Below are positions 36,615-45,700 of a stretch of 64,000 bases of DNA, piece after piece. The stretch lies in assembly GCF_025397995.1 (NCBI RefSeq), contig NZ_CP104550.1, positions 62,001 to 126,000 on the forward strand. Direction: 5' to 3'. The first letter of the stretch is position 1. Each line of letters opens with the position of its first letter. Made by a program: the position numbers and the translations under genes. Origin of the DNA: Methanothermobacter wolfeii (GTDB taxonomy: Archaea; Methanobacteriota; Methanobacteria; Methanobacteriales; Methanothermobacteraceae). The notes under the pieces were generated by a model. The model made no database searches and had not been told where the DNA came from. It was given only the letters and a program-made list of their open reading frames with translations.

Positions 36615-37182
36615 CATCAATGATATAATAAATAATCTTAGGGATATGGAGAACAGTATTGATGAGGAAACTGTTAACAGGCTGATTGAAACCCTGACAT
36701 CAGCCAGCAACGTCTTTGTACTGGGCTTCGGGCGGTCCGGACTGGTTGCAAAGGCCTTTGCCATGAGGCTCATGCACCTTGAGATAAACGTCTTTGTTGT
36801 AGGGGAAACCATAACCCCTGCAATAAATGAGGGTGATGTACTGATCGCAATATCAGGGTCGGGCAGGACCAGTTACATCGTCAATGCAGCGGGTATAGCC
36901 CGAGAGAGGGGTGCCAGGGTGGTGGCGATAACATCATACCCTGACTCTGATCTCGGGAAGGTTTCGAACCTCACGGTAACCATAAGGGGAAGGACCAAGA
37001 TTGATGGTGAGAAGGACTACATGACAAGGCAGATAAGGGGTAACCATCACTCAAGAACACCTCTGGGGACGCTCTTTGAGATATCGGCACTGGTGTTTCT
37101 TGATGGACTCATAGCGGAACTCATGGATCGTCTTGATAAAAGGGAGGAGGACCTTAACAGGAGACACAGCGTCTTTGAATGA
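36598..37182 (+). CDS. hxlB: 6-phospho-3-hexuloisomerase
   Basis: SIS-domain isomerase interconverting hexulose-6-phosphate and fructose-6-phosphate. In archaea lacking the oxidative pentose pathway it works, with hexulose phosphate synthase, to make ribulose-5-phosphate from fructose-6-phosphate. SIS motifs VFVLGFGRSGLVAKAFAMRL near residue 35 and ISGSGRTSYIVNAA near 85 are clear, with GTLFEISALVFLD near the end. The length of 194 is normal. ATG 36598 is chosen over the in-frame GTG 36589, which lies in the AGGTG ribosome site. The partner synthase is not adjacent. Confidence 0.9.
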   Translation: MIIKEAINDIINNLRDMENSIDEETVNRLIETLTSASNVFVLGFGRSGLVAKAFAMRLMHLEINVFVVGETITPAINEGDVLIAISGSGRTSYIVNAAGIARERGARVVAITSYPDSDLGKVSNLTVTIRGRTKIDGEKDYMTRQIRGNHHSRTPLGTLFEISALVFLDGLIAELMDRLDKREEDLNRRHSVFE

Positions 37183-37381
37183 TGAACTATCCATTTGCAT
37201 ATATCGTCCTCTAATTTTGTTTTCCGAAGGTTTATAGAGGTTTTTTTCTTTGCATGAGGACATCTGATTCATCATTATATTTCCTGGCGGCACTCATCAG
37301 GGACTTTATCATCTTGAGGGCTTGTTAAAGAGAAAGAAAGGTTAAGGGAGTGACAGGGACTTTATCTACCAGGGACCCCTA
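37183..37381. other. Convergent intergenic region between hxlB and fdhD
   Basis: About 200 bases between two converging genes. It contains a T-rich tract after hxlB (GGTTTTTTTCTTT near 37240) that could terminate it. It also holds a short repeat, CAGGGACTTTATC, at 37298 and again at 37353 (offset 55), possibly another decayed duplication unit. No gene seen. Confidence 0.4.
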
Positions 37382-38131
37382 CTATATTATGATCCTTTCT
37401 GGATGGCTGTAGATGTTGAATCTTTTCCCGCGGACAAATCCAAGCATTGTGAGGCCGGTCTCGGCGGCGGCTTCGTAACCAGAGGATGTGGGGGCTGCGT
37501 TTGATGCTATGATTGGGACACCGACACGCGCAACCTTTATGAGCATGTCAGCGGGCATCCTCCCGCTGTAAACAATGAAACTCTCTGAGAAGTCCACCCC
37601 ATTGATTGCACCGGACCCTATAGCCTTGTCAACGGCAACATGTCTGCTCACATCCTCAAATATCATGAAATCATCTTCAGTTACAAGGGCGGCCACATGA
37701 GTACCTCCGGTGGTCCTCCAGACCACAGCAGACTTAACCATCCTCTGGAAGGCACTGAATATGTCATCCTTATGGACCTGGAAATCTGATTCCACAGGCT
37801 CAACCATTTCAACACGGTGCCTCCAGCCTCCGAAACAGTCAGAACCCATTACAAGTTCGCTACGTATATCAAAGTCTTCAAGGTCTATCCTGACATCAAC
37901 CATGTTTTCACGGATTTCCACCGAGATTATATCATCAACAGATTCAACAAGACCCTCCCCCAGTAGGTAACCGGTTGCAAATTCCCTCAGGGCATCGGGG
38001 CTCGTGGTGAAACGCTGTGAAACTGTTTCATTTATTTTAAGGTGAACCTCCATATCATTAACTACCCTTTCAGCAACCTTCCTCTTTTCGGTATCCACGC
38101 GTATTGCATCAACTTCTCTGTACATTGCCAT
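37382..38131 (-). CDS. fdhD: Formate dehydrogenase maturation factor FdhD
   Basis: FdhD delivers sulfur to the Mo/W-bis-pterin cofactor of formate dehydrogenases, taking it from a cysteine desulfurase. Family blocks are TSPDALREFATGYLLGEGLV near 40, GGTHVAALV, EDVSRHVAVDKAIG near 150, and SGRMPADMLIKVARVGVPIIASNAAPTS near 180. The usual CxxC sulfur-transfer loop appears here as SDCFGGW with only one Cys. Start is ATG 38131, seven bases after GGGGTG. It is divergent from hndA, directly beside the formate dehydrogenase genes it should serve. Confidence 0.88.
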   Translation of the reverse strand: MAMYREVDAIRVDTEKRKVAERVVNDMEVHLKINETVSQRFTTSPDALREFATGYLLGEGLVESVDDIISVEIRENMVDVRIDLEDFDIRSELVMGSDCFGGWRHRVEMVEPVESDFQVHKDDIFSAFQRMVKSAVVWRTTGGTHVAALVTEDDFMIFEDVSRHVAVDKAIGSGAINGVDFSESFIVYSGRMPADMLIKVARVGVPIIASNAAPTSSGYEAAAETGLTMLGFVRGKRFNIYSHPERIII

Positions 38132-38273
38132 GTCAACACCCCACTTCATCCACATCAAACTCTAAAAACATATATCTACCTTGTACTTCAACAATTAAGT
38201 AGATGTTCAGTTCTATTCACATAAACAGAAAAATACAGAGGGGACTCTTATCTTATCATTCTGGAGGTTTTGA

Positions 38274-38720
38274 ATGGCTAGACTTGATGAAATACTTTCA
38301 AGGTACAGCGGGTCTGAATCAGACCTCATACCTCTTCTTCAGGAGGTTCAGGACCTTTACGGCTACCTACCTGAGGAGGCAATGGAGGCAATCGCGAGGT
38401 TCACGGGACTAAGCAGGACCCATGTATATGGAGTCGCAACCTTCTATGCCCAGTTCAGATTTAAACCAAGGGGTAAGAAGCATATAATGGTATGCACGGG
38501 TACAGCATGTCATGTGAAGGGTGCCGATCAGGTCATGGATGCAATTGAGAGGCACCTTGGCATTCAGGAGGGTGATGTCACAGATGACATGGAGTACTCC
38601 CTGGAGTCGGTGGGATGTATAGGGTGCTGTTCCCTTGCCCCGTGTGCGATGGTTAACCAGGACGTGGTGTCCCGTATAAAACCATCCAGGGTCAGTAAAA
38701 TCTTCCCTAAAAAATCATAA
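38274..38720 (+). CDS. hndA: NADH dehydrogenase/NADP-hydrogenase 24 kDa-type subunit (NuoE/HndA-like)
   Basis: Thioredoxin-fold [2Fe-2S] protein of 148 residues. The N-terminal helical part (LIPLLQEVQDLYGYLPEEAM, THVYGVATFYAQF) and the four cluster cysteines (CTGTACHVKG and GCIGCCSLAPC) are typical of NuoE/HndA. In bacterial complexes it passes electrons to or from the flavin subunit. It is followed 11 bases later by the NuoF-like gene and, further on, by fdhA, so it should be part of an NAD(P)-linked formate dehydrogenase. ATG 38274 follows GGAGGT. The symbol is by similarity to the Hnd complex. Confidence 0.85.
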   Translation: MARLDEILSRYSGSESDLIPLLQEVQDLYGYLPEEAMEAIARFTGLSRTHVYGVATFYAQFRFKPRGKKHIMVCTGTACHVKGADQVMDAIERHLGIQEGDVTDDMEYSLESVGCIGCCSLAPCAMVNQDVVSRIKPSRVSKIFPKKS

Positions 38721-38731
38721 GAGTGTCTTAG

Positions 38732-40653
38732 ATGTTTGAAAAGTTTTTAGAGGATTCTATAAGTGAATACATGGAACTATTCATGGGGGATCCTGTAATC
38801 CTCCTGGGCTCAGCCACCTGTGGAAGATCTGCAGGAGCATCTAAAATTGAAGATATAATGAAGAAGAGGATCAGGGACGCCTCAGGGAACGCCAGGATCA
38901 TACACACGGGATGCATGGGCCTCTGCTACGCCGAACCAATGGTCACGGTCTTCAACGGGGATACCAGGGGCTTTGTGTATGGCCCGGTCACAGGGAAACT
39001 TGCAAGGAGAATAGTTGATGAACACGTAGTGGAGGGCCAGGAAACCGGGGACGCCCTTGGAACCGTGGATATAGGCTTCAGGGACGGTATATTCAGCCCC
39101 GAGTATGACCTTGAATTTATGGAGGGACAGTCAAGGAGGATACTGAGAAGGTGCGGCCTCATAGACCCTGAGAATATAAAGCACTACCTGGCAACAGGAG
39201 GCTACAGGGGTCTTATAAGGGCCCTGAACATGGAACCAGAGGAGATAATTGAGGATATACGCAGGGCAGGGCTCAGGGGGCGTGGAGGCGCAGGGTTTCC
39301 CACATGGCTCAAGTGGAACCTCTGTCGCCAGGAGGAATCCGAGGTAAGGTACCTCATATGCAACGCCGATGAAGGAGATCCAGGGGCCTTCATGAACAGG
39401 TCCGTTATAGAGGGCGACCCCCACGCACTCCTTGAGGGTATAATCATTGCATCATACACCTAGGAGCCTCCGAAGCATACATCTACTGCAGGGCAGAGTA
39501 CCCCCTGGCGCTTGAAAGGCTCAGGGGAGCTATAGATGAACTCAGGAGCCTAGGCCTCCTGGGTGAGGACATCCTCGGGTCAGGATTCGGCCTCGATATA
39601 AGGATCAAGGAGGGAGCCGGCGCATTCGTCTGCGGTGAGGAAACAGCACTCATAGCATCCATTGAGGGAAGGAGGGGGATGCCACGTACAAGGCCACCAT
39701 TCCCGACCACAAGGGGTCTATGGGGCAAACCCACGGTTATAAACAACGTGGAGACCCTTGCAGCCGTTTCACTGATAATGCAGCAGGGCCCTGAATACTT
39801 CAGTTCCACAGGGACAGAGGAGAGCAGGGGAACCAAGACATTTTCACTTGTGGGTGATGTCAGAAGGACGGGCCTCATAGAGGTGCCCCTGGGGACAAGC
39901 CTCAGGGAGGTGATATTTGACATCGGTGGAGGTGTGAGGGGCGGTGAGCTCAAGGCTGTGCAGATTGGCGGGCCATCAGGGGGATGTCTTCCTGCAGAAC
40001 TTGCAGACACCAGGATTGACTATGACTCCCTGACCTCTGCAGGGGCCATAATGGGTTCAGGCGGACTGGCGGTCCTCTCTGAGAGGACATGCATGGTTGA
40101 ACTCTGATGCTCCACGCGGACAAAACCCGTCCGTGCAGTCCTCTCTGAGAGGACATGCATGGTTGAACTTGCAAGGTACTTCCTTGAATTCACACAGAAG
40201 GAATCATGCGGTAAATGCGTCCCCTGCAGGATAGGTACACGGCAGATGCTCATGATACTGAAGGATATCGTTGAGGGAAGGGGCAGAGAGGAGGACACAG
40301 GGATTCTCATGGACATAGCAGAGACCGTGAAGGCAGCTTCACTCTGCGGCCTCGGACAGACATCACCAAACCCCGTTATAACAACAATGAGGTACTTTGA
40401 GAATGAGTATCTGGACCACCTCCGGGAGGGTAAGTGCACTGCAGCAGCCTGCAGTAAACTCATGCACTACCTGATTGACCCTGAGGCATGCGACGGGTGC
40501 ATGGCATGCCTTAAGGTCTGCCCGGGAGATGCAATTAAAGGATCAAAGGATGAAGCACACGTCATAAACCAGGAAAGGTGCCTTAAGTGCGGTTCTTGTC
40601 TTGATATCTGTAAAATGAAGGCTGTTTTAAGGATTCCCGGCGCATATGGGTGA
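38732..40653 (+). pseudogene. hndC: NAD(P)-binding flavoprotein subunit (NuoF/HndC-like), frame broken twice
   Basis: Would encode about 640 residues. Order: an N-terminal thioredoxin-like domain (GSATCGRSAGASK, HTGCMGLCYAEP); a NuoF core with FMN/NADH glycine loop RGRGGAGFPTWLKW and CNADEGDPGAFMNR; an SLBB segment; the 4Fe-4S motif CGKCVPCRIGTRQML; and a two-cluster ferredoxin tail (CDGCMACLKVC, CLKCGSCLDIC). The first break is at about 39461, where one base is missing (TACACC-TAGGA; restoring it reads SYTVGASEA). The second is a 66-base duplication-insert at 40072-40169, which keeps the frame but brings in TGA at 40105-40107. As written the subunit cannot be made as one chain. Confidence 0.85.
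40072..40169. repeat. Duplication-insert-duplication unit inside hndC
   Basis: A 32-base piece of hndC, starting with the perfect inverted repeat GTCCTCTC-T-GAGAGGAC, is exactly repeated at 40072-40103 and 40138-40169. The copies flank 34 bases (40104-40137) beginning CTGATGCTCCACGCGG. The insert is nearly the same as that at 31226, and the unit is 66. The inserted copy is in frame with hndC except for its own TGA at 40105-40107. Confidence 0.88.
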
Positions 40654-40676
40654 TGGGCTGTACCCAGCACCATCAA

Positions 40677-41597
40677 CTAGCCGTCCTGATGGTAGTAGGG
40701 TGATCTTCTGCCTATGGCTTCAAGGAAGAGCCGGCGCAGCATTTCAGTATCATTATTCCTGAGGGCCTCACCGGTGTCAACAAGGTTATCGTTTCTGAGG
40801 AGGCAGGGTTTGAGTTTGCCGTCAGGGGTAACCCTGAGCCTAGTGCAGTTCGCACAGAACCTTGTGTTGTCCATGGGCCTCACAACCTCGACTTCACCAT
40901 CACCTATATAGTATTTTTTACGGTCCTGCATGAACTTCCTGGTCCTGATCTCATCAGCCATCCTTGAGAGCTTCTCTTCAATGCGGTTCATGTCACAGTG
41001 ATACCTGTCCATGCCATCGGGACAGTTATCGGTCTTCAGGAGTTCTATAAGCTGAAGAACAGCCCCATTTTCCCGGCAGAAATCGAACATGTCCCATATT
41101 TCATGATGATTCACACCCCTGAGAACCACCATGTTTATCTTGACAGGGTAGAGACCCGCATCCACAGCGCTTTTTATACCGGATTTAACCCTTTCAAGAT
41201 AATCCCTTTTTGTTATGAACCTGTACGTTTCGGGGTTGAGGGTGTCAAAACTGACGTTGACCCTGTCAAGTCCGGCATCCTTCAGGGGGCCGCTGTATTC
41301 TTCAAGGAGGGTTCCATTGGTGGTTATGGATATGTCCCTGAACCCCACATCATTTATCCCCTCAACTATCTCAACTATGTCGCTGCGGATCAGGGGCTCA
41401 CCACCTGAGAGGCGTATCTTCTTCACACCGAGATCCGCTGCAACACTGCATATGTTTTTCACATCATCTGCCGATATCTCCCCTGAAGATGGAACAATCC
41501 CATCCCTGTGACAGTAGAAACAGTTCACATTACAGCGACTGGTGAGGGATATCCTCAGGGATAGGAGGGGCCTCCTGTAATTATCCTGGATATGCAT
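40677..41597 (-). CDS. moaA: GTP 3',8-cyclase MoaA
   Basis: Radical-SAM enzyme starting molybdopterin synthesis from GTP. The N-terminal SAM cluster motif CNVNCFYCH is near residue 23 and the C-terminal substrate-side cluster [19 protein letters not shown] near 255. The SGGEPLIR and TTNGTLL blocks are present. At 306 residues it is normal for archaea. The usual C-terminal Gly-Gly is not present; the chain ends YYHQDG. It converges with the hndC gene and lies five bases downstream of mobB on the same strand. Confidence 0.92.
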   Translation of the reverse strand: MHIQDNYRRPLLSLRISLTSRCNVNCFYCHRDGIVPSSGEISADDVKNICSVAADLGVKKIRLSGGEPLIRSDIVEIVEGINDVGFRDISITTNGTLLEEYSGPLKDAGLDRVNVSFDTLNPETYRFITKRDYLERVKSGIKSAVDAGLYPVKINMVVLRGVNHHEIWDMFDFCRENGAVLQLIELLKTDNCPDGMDRYHCDMNRIEEKLSRMADEIRTRKFMQDRKKYYIGDGEVEVVRPMDNTRFCANCTRLRVTPDGKLKPCLLRNDNLVDTGEALRNNDTEMLRRLFLEAIGRRSPYYHQDG

Positions 41598-41602
41598 TCA
41601 GA

Positions 41603-42292
41603 TCATCTGTTCCTCTGAACCTTTATGATGAGATCAACCTTCTCAATTTTAAGGTTTTCTGTATCCAGGGCGTCAACCATACCGAGGACTGTCTTTGATA
41701 TGAACTCCTGGACGAAGGGGTTCATGGGCACCGGCCGTCCGTTTATTCTGAGGAGGGCCTTTTCAGGCTGACTCCTGCAGTCCACTTCATCAGCATAGCC
41801 CCTGACCTTGGAGGCTGCAAATTCACTGCAGGACTTAAAACCGCACTTTCCACAGTCAAGGCCCTGCAGCAGACCGTAACTTCTCCTTTTGATGAGGTCA
41901 ATGAGTTCATCCACATCCTCAAGCTTGAAGGGATCAACCACCTTCAGGGTGAACTCATTGGGTGTTGATGTGGAGAAGTTGGCATACTCCATTGACTTGA
42001 AGCCCTCCACGATAAGGAAATCCACACCATCAAGGACATCGATGACGGCCACTATCTCCTCAAGGTCCAGTTCCCTCTCCAGCAGAAAGAATGTTTCCCT
42101 CCCGGCACCCACAACGATCTCTGCACCTGCTTTACGGTGCCTGTCGGTGTCTCTGCCCGGGAAATCGAATCCTACATGGCTGTGCTTGAGGGTGGCGGTC
42201 CTGTAGCCCTCACCGGCAAGTCCCTCAACCAGTTTCTCCACAAGGACAGTCTTGCCGCTGTCCTTTGTACCTGTAACTCCCACAATCTTCAT
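41603..42292 (-). CDS. mobB: MobB-type molybdopterin dinucleotide adaptor with FeS domain
   Basis: Residues 1 to about 125 form a MobB GTPase-like domain: P-loop GVTGTKDSGKTVLVEKL, then LKHSHVGFDFPGRDTDRHRKAGA and VEGFK. A C-terminal extension carries CGKCGFKSCSEFA, the CxxCxxxxC motif of a 4Fe-4S Fes domain, followed by a further conserved region. Such fusions occur in methanogens and probably help assemble the dinucleotide Mo/W cofactor. Start is ATG 42292, seven bases after GGAGGT; the frame upstream to 42307 lacks a site. Its upstream gap is shared with divergent fdhA. Confidence 0.85.
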   Translation of the reverse strand: MKIVGVTGTKDSGKTVLVEKLVEGLAGEGYRTATLKHSHVGFDFPGRDTDRHRKAGAEIVVGAGRETFFLLERELDLEEIVAVIDVLDGVDFLIVEGFKSMEYANFSTSTPNEFTLKVVDPFKLEDVDELIDLIKRRSYGLLQGLDCGKCGFKSCSEFAASKVRGYADEVDCRSQPEKALLRINGRPVPMNPFVQEFISKTVLGMVDALDTENLKIEKVDLIIKVQRNR

Positions 42293-42390
42293 TAATGGAA
42301 CCTCCACTTTTGATCATAATCCCATGTTCATAAGGTTTATTTCCAATGAAGATAAACTTTCATCAATAAAAAAAATCAGCTCAGGATACC

Positions 42391-45053
42391 ATGACGGGAA
42401 CCATAAAATTTAAAATTGACGGAGAATGGGTTGAAGCATCACCCGGGATGACAATCCTTGAGGCAGCCCTTGCAAACGGCATCTACATACCTCACTTATG
42501 TTTCAGTGATGTTACCGAACCCTTCGGTGGCTGCAAGCTCTGCCTGGTTGAAAGTGAGGGGAGGCTTGTAACAGCATGCGAAAACCCTGCTGAGGAAGGG
42601 ATGAATATAGTATCCGAGTCCGGGAGGATAAACAGGATCCGCAGGAATACAGTGTCGCTTATAATAACAAACCACAGCAGGGACTGTCTCACATGCCGTA
42701 AATCAGGGGACTGCAAACTCCAGGAGGTCGCATCCTATCTGGACGTCTCTGAGGATGACCTTGAAAGGCTGAGGATGGACCTGAAGGATGTTCCACCAGA
42801 TGACTCAAACCCCTTTTCATAAGGGATCATGATAAATGCGTGCTGTGCGGAATATGCGTCAGGGTGTGTGAATATGTGGGTGCAGAGGCCATTGACTTCG
42901 CCTACAGGGGCCATGACACAAAAATAGCAGCATTCCTTGACAGGGATATCATGGATTCCCCATGCGTATCCTGCGGTGAATGCGTTGAGGCATGCCCGGT
43001 GGGAGCCCTTTCCCCAAGGACAGAGAAACCATCCAGTGAGGTTAAGACCGTCTGCCCCTACTGCGGTGCTGGATGCGAGATACACCTGGGTGTGAGGGGC
43101 GGCAGGGTTGTGTCTGCAAGGGGGGTCCGTGAGAGTCCTGTTAACAGGGGCAACCTCTGTGTGAAGGGGCGTTTCGGATTAAAATTTGTTAACAGTCCTG
43201 AAAGGCTTAAAAAACCCCTCATGAAGGTTGATGGAAGGTTCGTTGAGGTTGAATGGGATGAGGCAATAAAATTCATTGCGGAAAGACTATCGGAGTATGG
43301 TGGAAGCGAATTTGCTGCAGTAGCATCTGCAAAGTGCACAAATGAGGAGAATTATCTTCTGCAGAAGTTTACAAGGGCCGTTATGGGGTCAGGGAACATT
43401 GACCACTGTGCAAGGCTATGCCACGCACCATCCGTTGCAGGACTTAAAATGAGCCTTGGAAGCGGGGCCATGACAAACTCCATTGATGAGCTGAGGGATG
43501 CTGCGTGCATCCTTGCTGTCGGGACCAATGCAACAGAGACCCACCCCATAACCGGATACAGGGTCCTTGAGGCCGTCCGGGGAGGGTCAAGGCTTCTGGT
43601 GATAGATCCAAGAATAACAAGGCTCTCTGAGGCTGCTGATATTCATCTGAGGAACCGGCCAGGGACTGACCTTTACCTGATAATGGCCATGTCAAGGTTC
43701 ATAATTGAGGAGGAGCTCCAGGACACGGATTTCATTGGATCAAGAACAGATGGATTTGATGAATTCAGGGAGGAACTGTTTAAACTGGATCTTGATGAGG
43801 TCCAGGAAATCACGGGTGTTCCACTTGAGGATATAAGGAGAGCGGCCAGGATATATGCTTCAAACTCACCGGCGTCCATAATTTATTCAATGGGGGTCAC
43901 GCAGCATGTTAATGGAACAGGGAACGTCCTTGCCCTCAGCAACCTCGCCCTTCTCACTGGTAACATTGGGATGCCCTCGGCAGGCATCAACCCCCTCAGG
44001 GGTCAGAATAATGTGCAGGGCTCCTGTGACATGGGGGCCCTGCCAGATCTTTTACCTGGCTATCAGGGCCTCGATGATCCTGAAGCCCTGGAGAAATTCA
44101 GCAGGGCCTGGGATTCGGAGATACCGGATTATGGTAAAATCTTACCCGAGATCTTTGAGGATGCTGCAGGTGGAAGGATAAAGGCCATGTACATAATGGG
44201 TGAAAACCCCCTCCTCAGCGAACCCGACATAGGGAAGGTCAGGGAGGCCTTTGAAAAACTTGAATTACTTATAGTACAGGACATATTCCTCACAGAGACC
44301 TCTGAACTTGCGGATGTTGTATTACCAGCAGCATCATTCGCTGAAAAGGATGGAACCTTTACAAACACTGAACGAAGGGTTCAGCTCATAAGAAAGGCCA
44401 TTGACCCTCCAGGGGATGCTAAACCAGACTGGTGGATAATATCAAGGATCGCCGAGGCCATGGGATCCGGGGAGTTCAGTTATGAAACATCTGAGGAAAT
44501 CTTTGATGAGATAAGGGGGCTTGTCCCCTCCTATGCGGGTCTGTCATATGACCGGCTGGAGTCTGGAGGTATTCAGTGGCCCTGCAGGTCTCAGGAGGAT
44601 GAGGGAACCCCCTATCTCCATGCCGATGAGTTCCCGAAACCGGGTGGAAGGGCATCCTTCATTGTACCGGGCTACCAGTTACCTGAAGGACCATCAGATG
44701 AGTATCCAATGATCCTTTTAACAGGAAGGAACCTTTACCAGTACCATACCCGCTCCATGACAGCCAGGGTCAGGGGACTTGAAAGGTTCTTAGGGACTGA
44801 GGAACTCCTAATGAACCCGGAGGACGCCGAATCCCTCGGTGTCCTTGATGGTGATGAGGTCAGGGTAACCTCAGTGAGGGGTTCCATCACCGTGGGGGTC
44901 AGGGTCACAGAAAGGGTTATGAAGGGAACGGTCTTCATGACATTCCACTTTGCTGAAAGCCCTGCAAACAGCCTTACATCCCCTGTCAGGGATCCTGTTT
45001 CAGGAATGCCGGGTCTGAAGGCCACTCCTGTTAATATAAAGCCCTGTAAATAA
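42391..45053 (+). pseudogene. fdhA: NAD(P)-linked formate dehydrogenase catalytic subunit, one frameshift
   Basis: Would encode about 887 residues. A NuoG-like N-terminus has [2Fe-2S] cysteines (CFSDVTEPFGGCKLC...C), a His-Cys cluster motif HSRDCLTCRKSGDC and a two-cluster ferredoxin (CVLCGICVRVC, CVSCGECVEAC). The pterin domain follows, beginning CPYCGAGCEI. The active-site motif DHCARLCHAPSVAGL has Cys where many FdhA have selenocysteine. The C-terminal dinucleotide-binding domain includes LTGRNLYQYHTRSMT. The frame breaks near 42815: PPDDSNPFS-stop, where one extra T in the TTTT run would read on as FIRDHDKCVLC. The second part (42840-45053) is intact. It is divergent from mobB. Confidence 0.87.
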
Positions 45054-45119
45054 GGTTCATGATTCCAGAGGGCTTCTTTGAGGATGTCTGAAACCATTTT
45101 AACAGAACCAGGCAAGGAT

Positions 45120-45136
45120 GTGTGTCCACCACACAC
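45120..45136. promoter_or_regulatory. Palindromic candidate operator upstream of the fwd operon
   Basis: GTGTGT-CCACC-ACACAC is a perfect six-base inverted repeat with a five-base spacer. It ends four bases before the TATA box of the fwd operon, a position where archaeal activators or repressors bind. No regulator is assigned; FwdH (with its own helix-turn-helix) and the ModE-like protein encoded at 35621 are candidates. Confidence 0.5.
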
Positions 45137-45139
45137 TCA

Positions 45140-45150
45140 CTTATATATCT
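45140..45150 (+). promoter_or_regulatory. TATA box of the fwd operon
   Basis: CTTATATATCT is a near-consensus archaeal TATA box about 75-85 bases before the fwdH start, placing transcription start near 45172. Confidence 0.65.
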
Positions 45151-45223
45151 TTCTATTTGATTTTTCTAGAAAATTATTATATGGATAGGGATCAAAGGTG
45201 TGATTAACACACATGGTGACCCT

Positions 45224-45700
45224 ATGCCGAAACATCTAGTTTCTGGACTCAAATACATAGCAGCGGTAAACTTGACAAAACAGGGCTATTCCCAGAAAGA
45301 GATAGCTGAAGCTCTAGACATGAACAGATCAACTGTTTCTCACTACCTCAATGGAAGAAACCTTTCATGGAAGTCAATAGAGGTTGCAAAGATAATAACA
45401 GAGATGTGTCCAAGGGACTTTCTTCTTCTAACACACTCCCTTACACAGAACACGGAGATTACAAGGACAATCATCAGAACCTGTCAGAAAAAGAAATTCA
45501 GGGCTACTATCAGGAACTCGTGTATTGGGTGCGGTCTATGTGTGGACACATGCCTCATGAAGGCCATAACTTTAAGAGACCTCAAGGCACATATAGAATC
45601 TGAAATGTGCTGCGGCTGCCTTATATGTGTTGAGATGTGTCCAACTAACTCTATAGAAATAAAGGAGGTAGAATTTGATGGAAACAACCGAAGTAATTGA
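45224..45700 (+). CDS. fwdH: Tungsten formylmethanofuran dehydrogenase subunit FwdH
   Basis: First gene of the fwd operon, 158 residues. Residues about 10-60 form a helix-turn-helix ([25 protein letters not shown]) and the second half holds two [4Fe-4S] ferredoxin motifs ([22 protein letters not shown]). It may be an electron carrier of the complex, a redox-sensing regulator of the operon, or both. Start is ATG 45224 shortly after GGTGA; the frame upstream to 45200 lacks a site. Its 3' end overlaps fwdF by 23 bases. Confidence 0.88.
   Translation: MPKHLVSGLKYIAAVNLTKQGYSQKEIAEALDMNRSTVSHYLNGRNLSWKSIEVAKIITEMCPRDFLLLTHSLTQNTEITRTIIRTCQKKKFRATIRNSCIGCGLCVDTCLMKAITLRDLKAHIESEMCCGCLICVEMCPTNSIEIKEVEFDGNNRSN

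Noticed and set aside
40105-40107. TGA in hndC as a selenocysteine codon
   Set aside because: It lies within a recently inserted sequence. Neither fdhA nor fwdB in this window uses Sec at its active site, and no SECIS-like element was seen.
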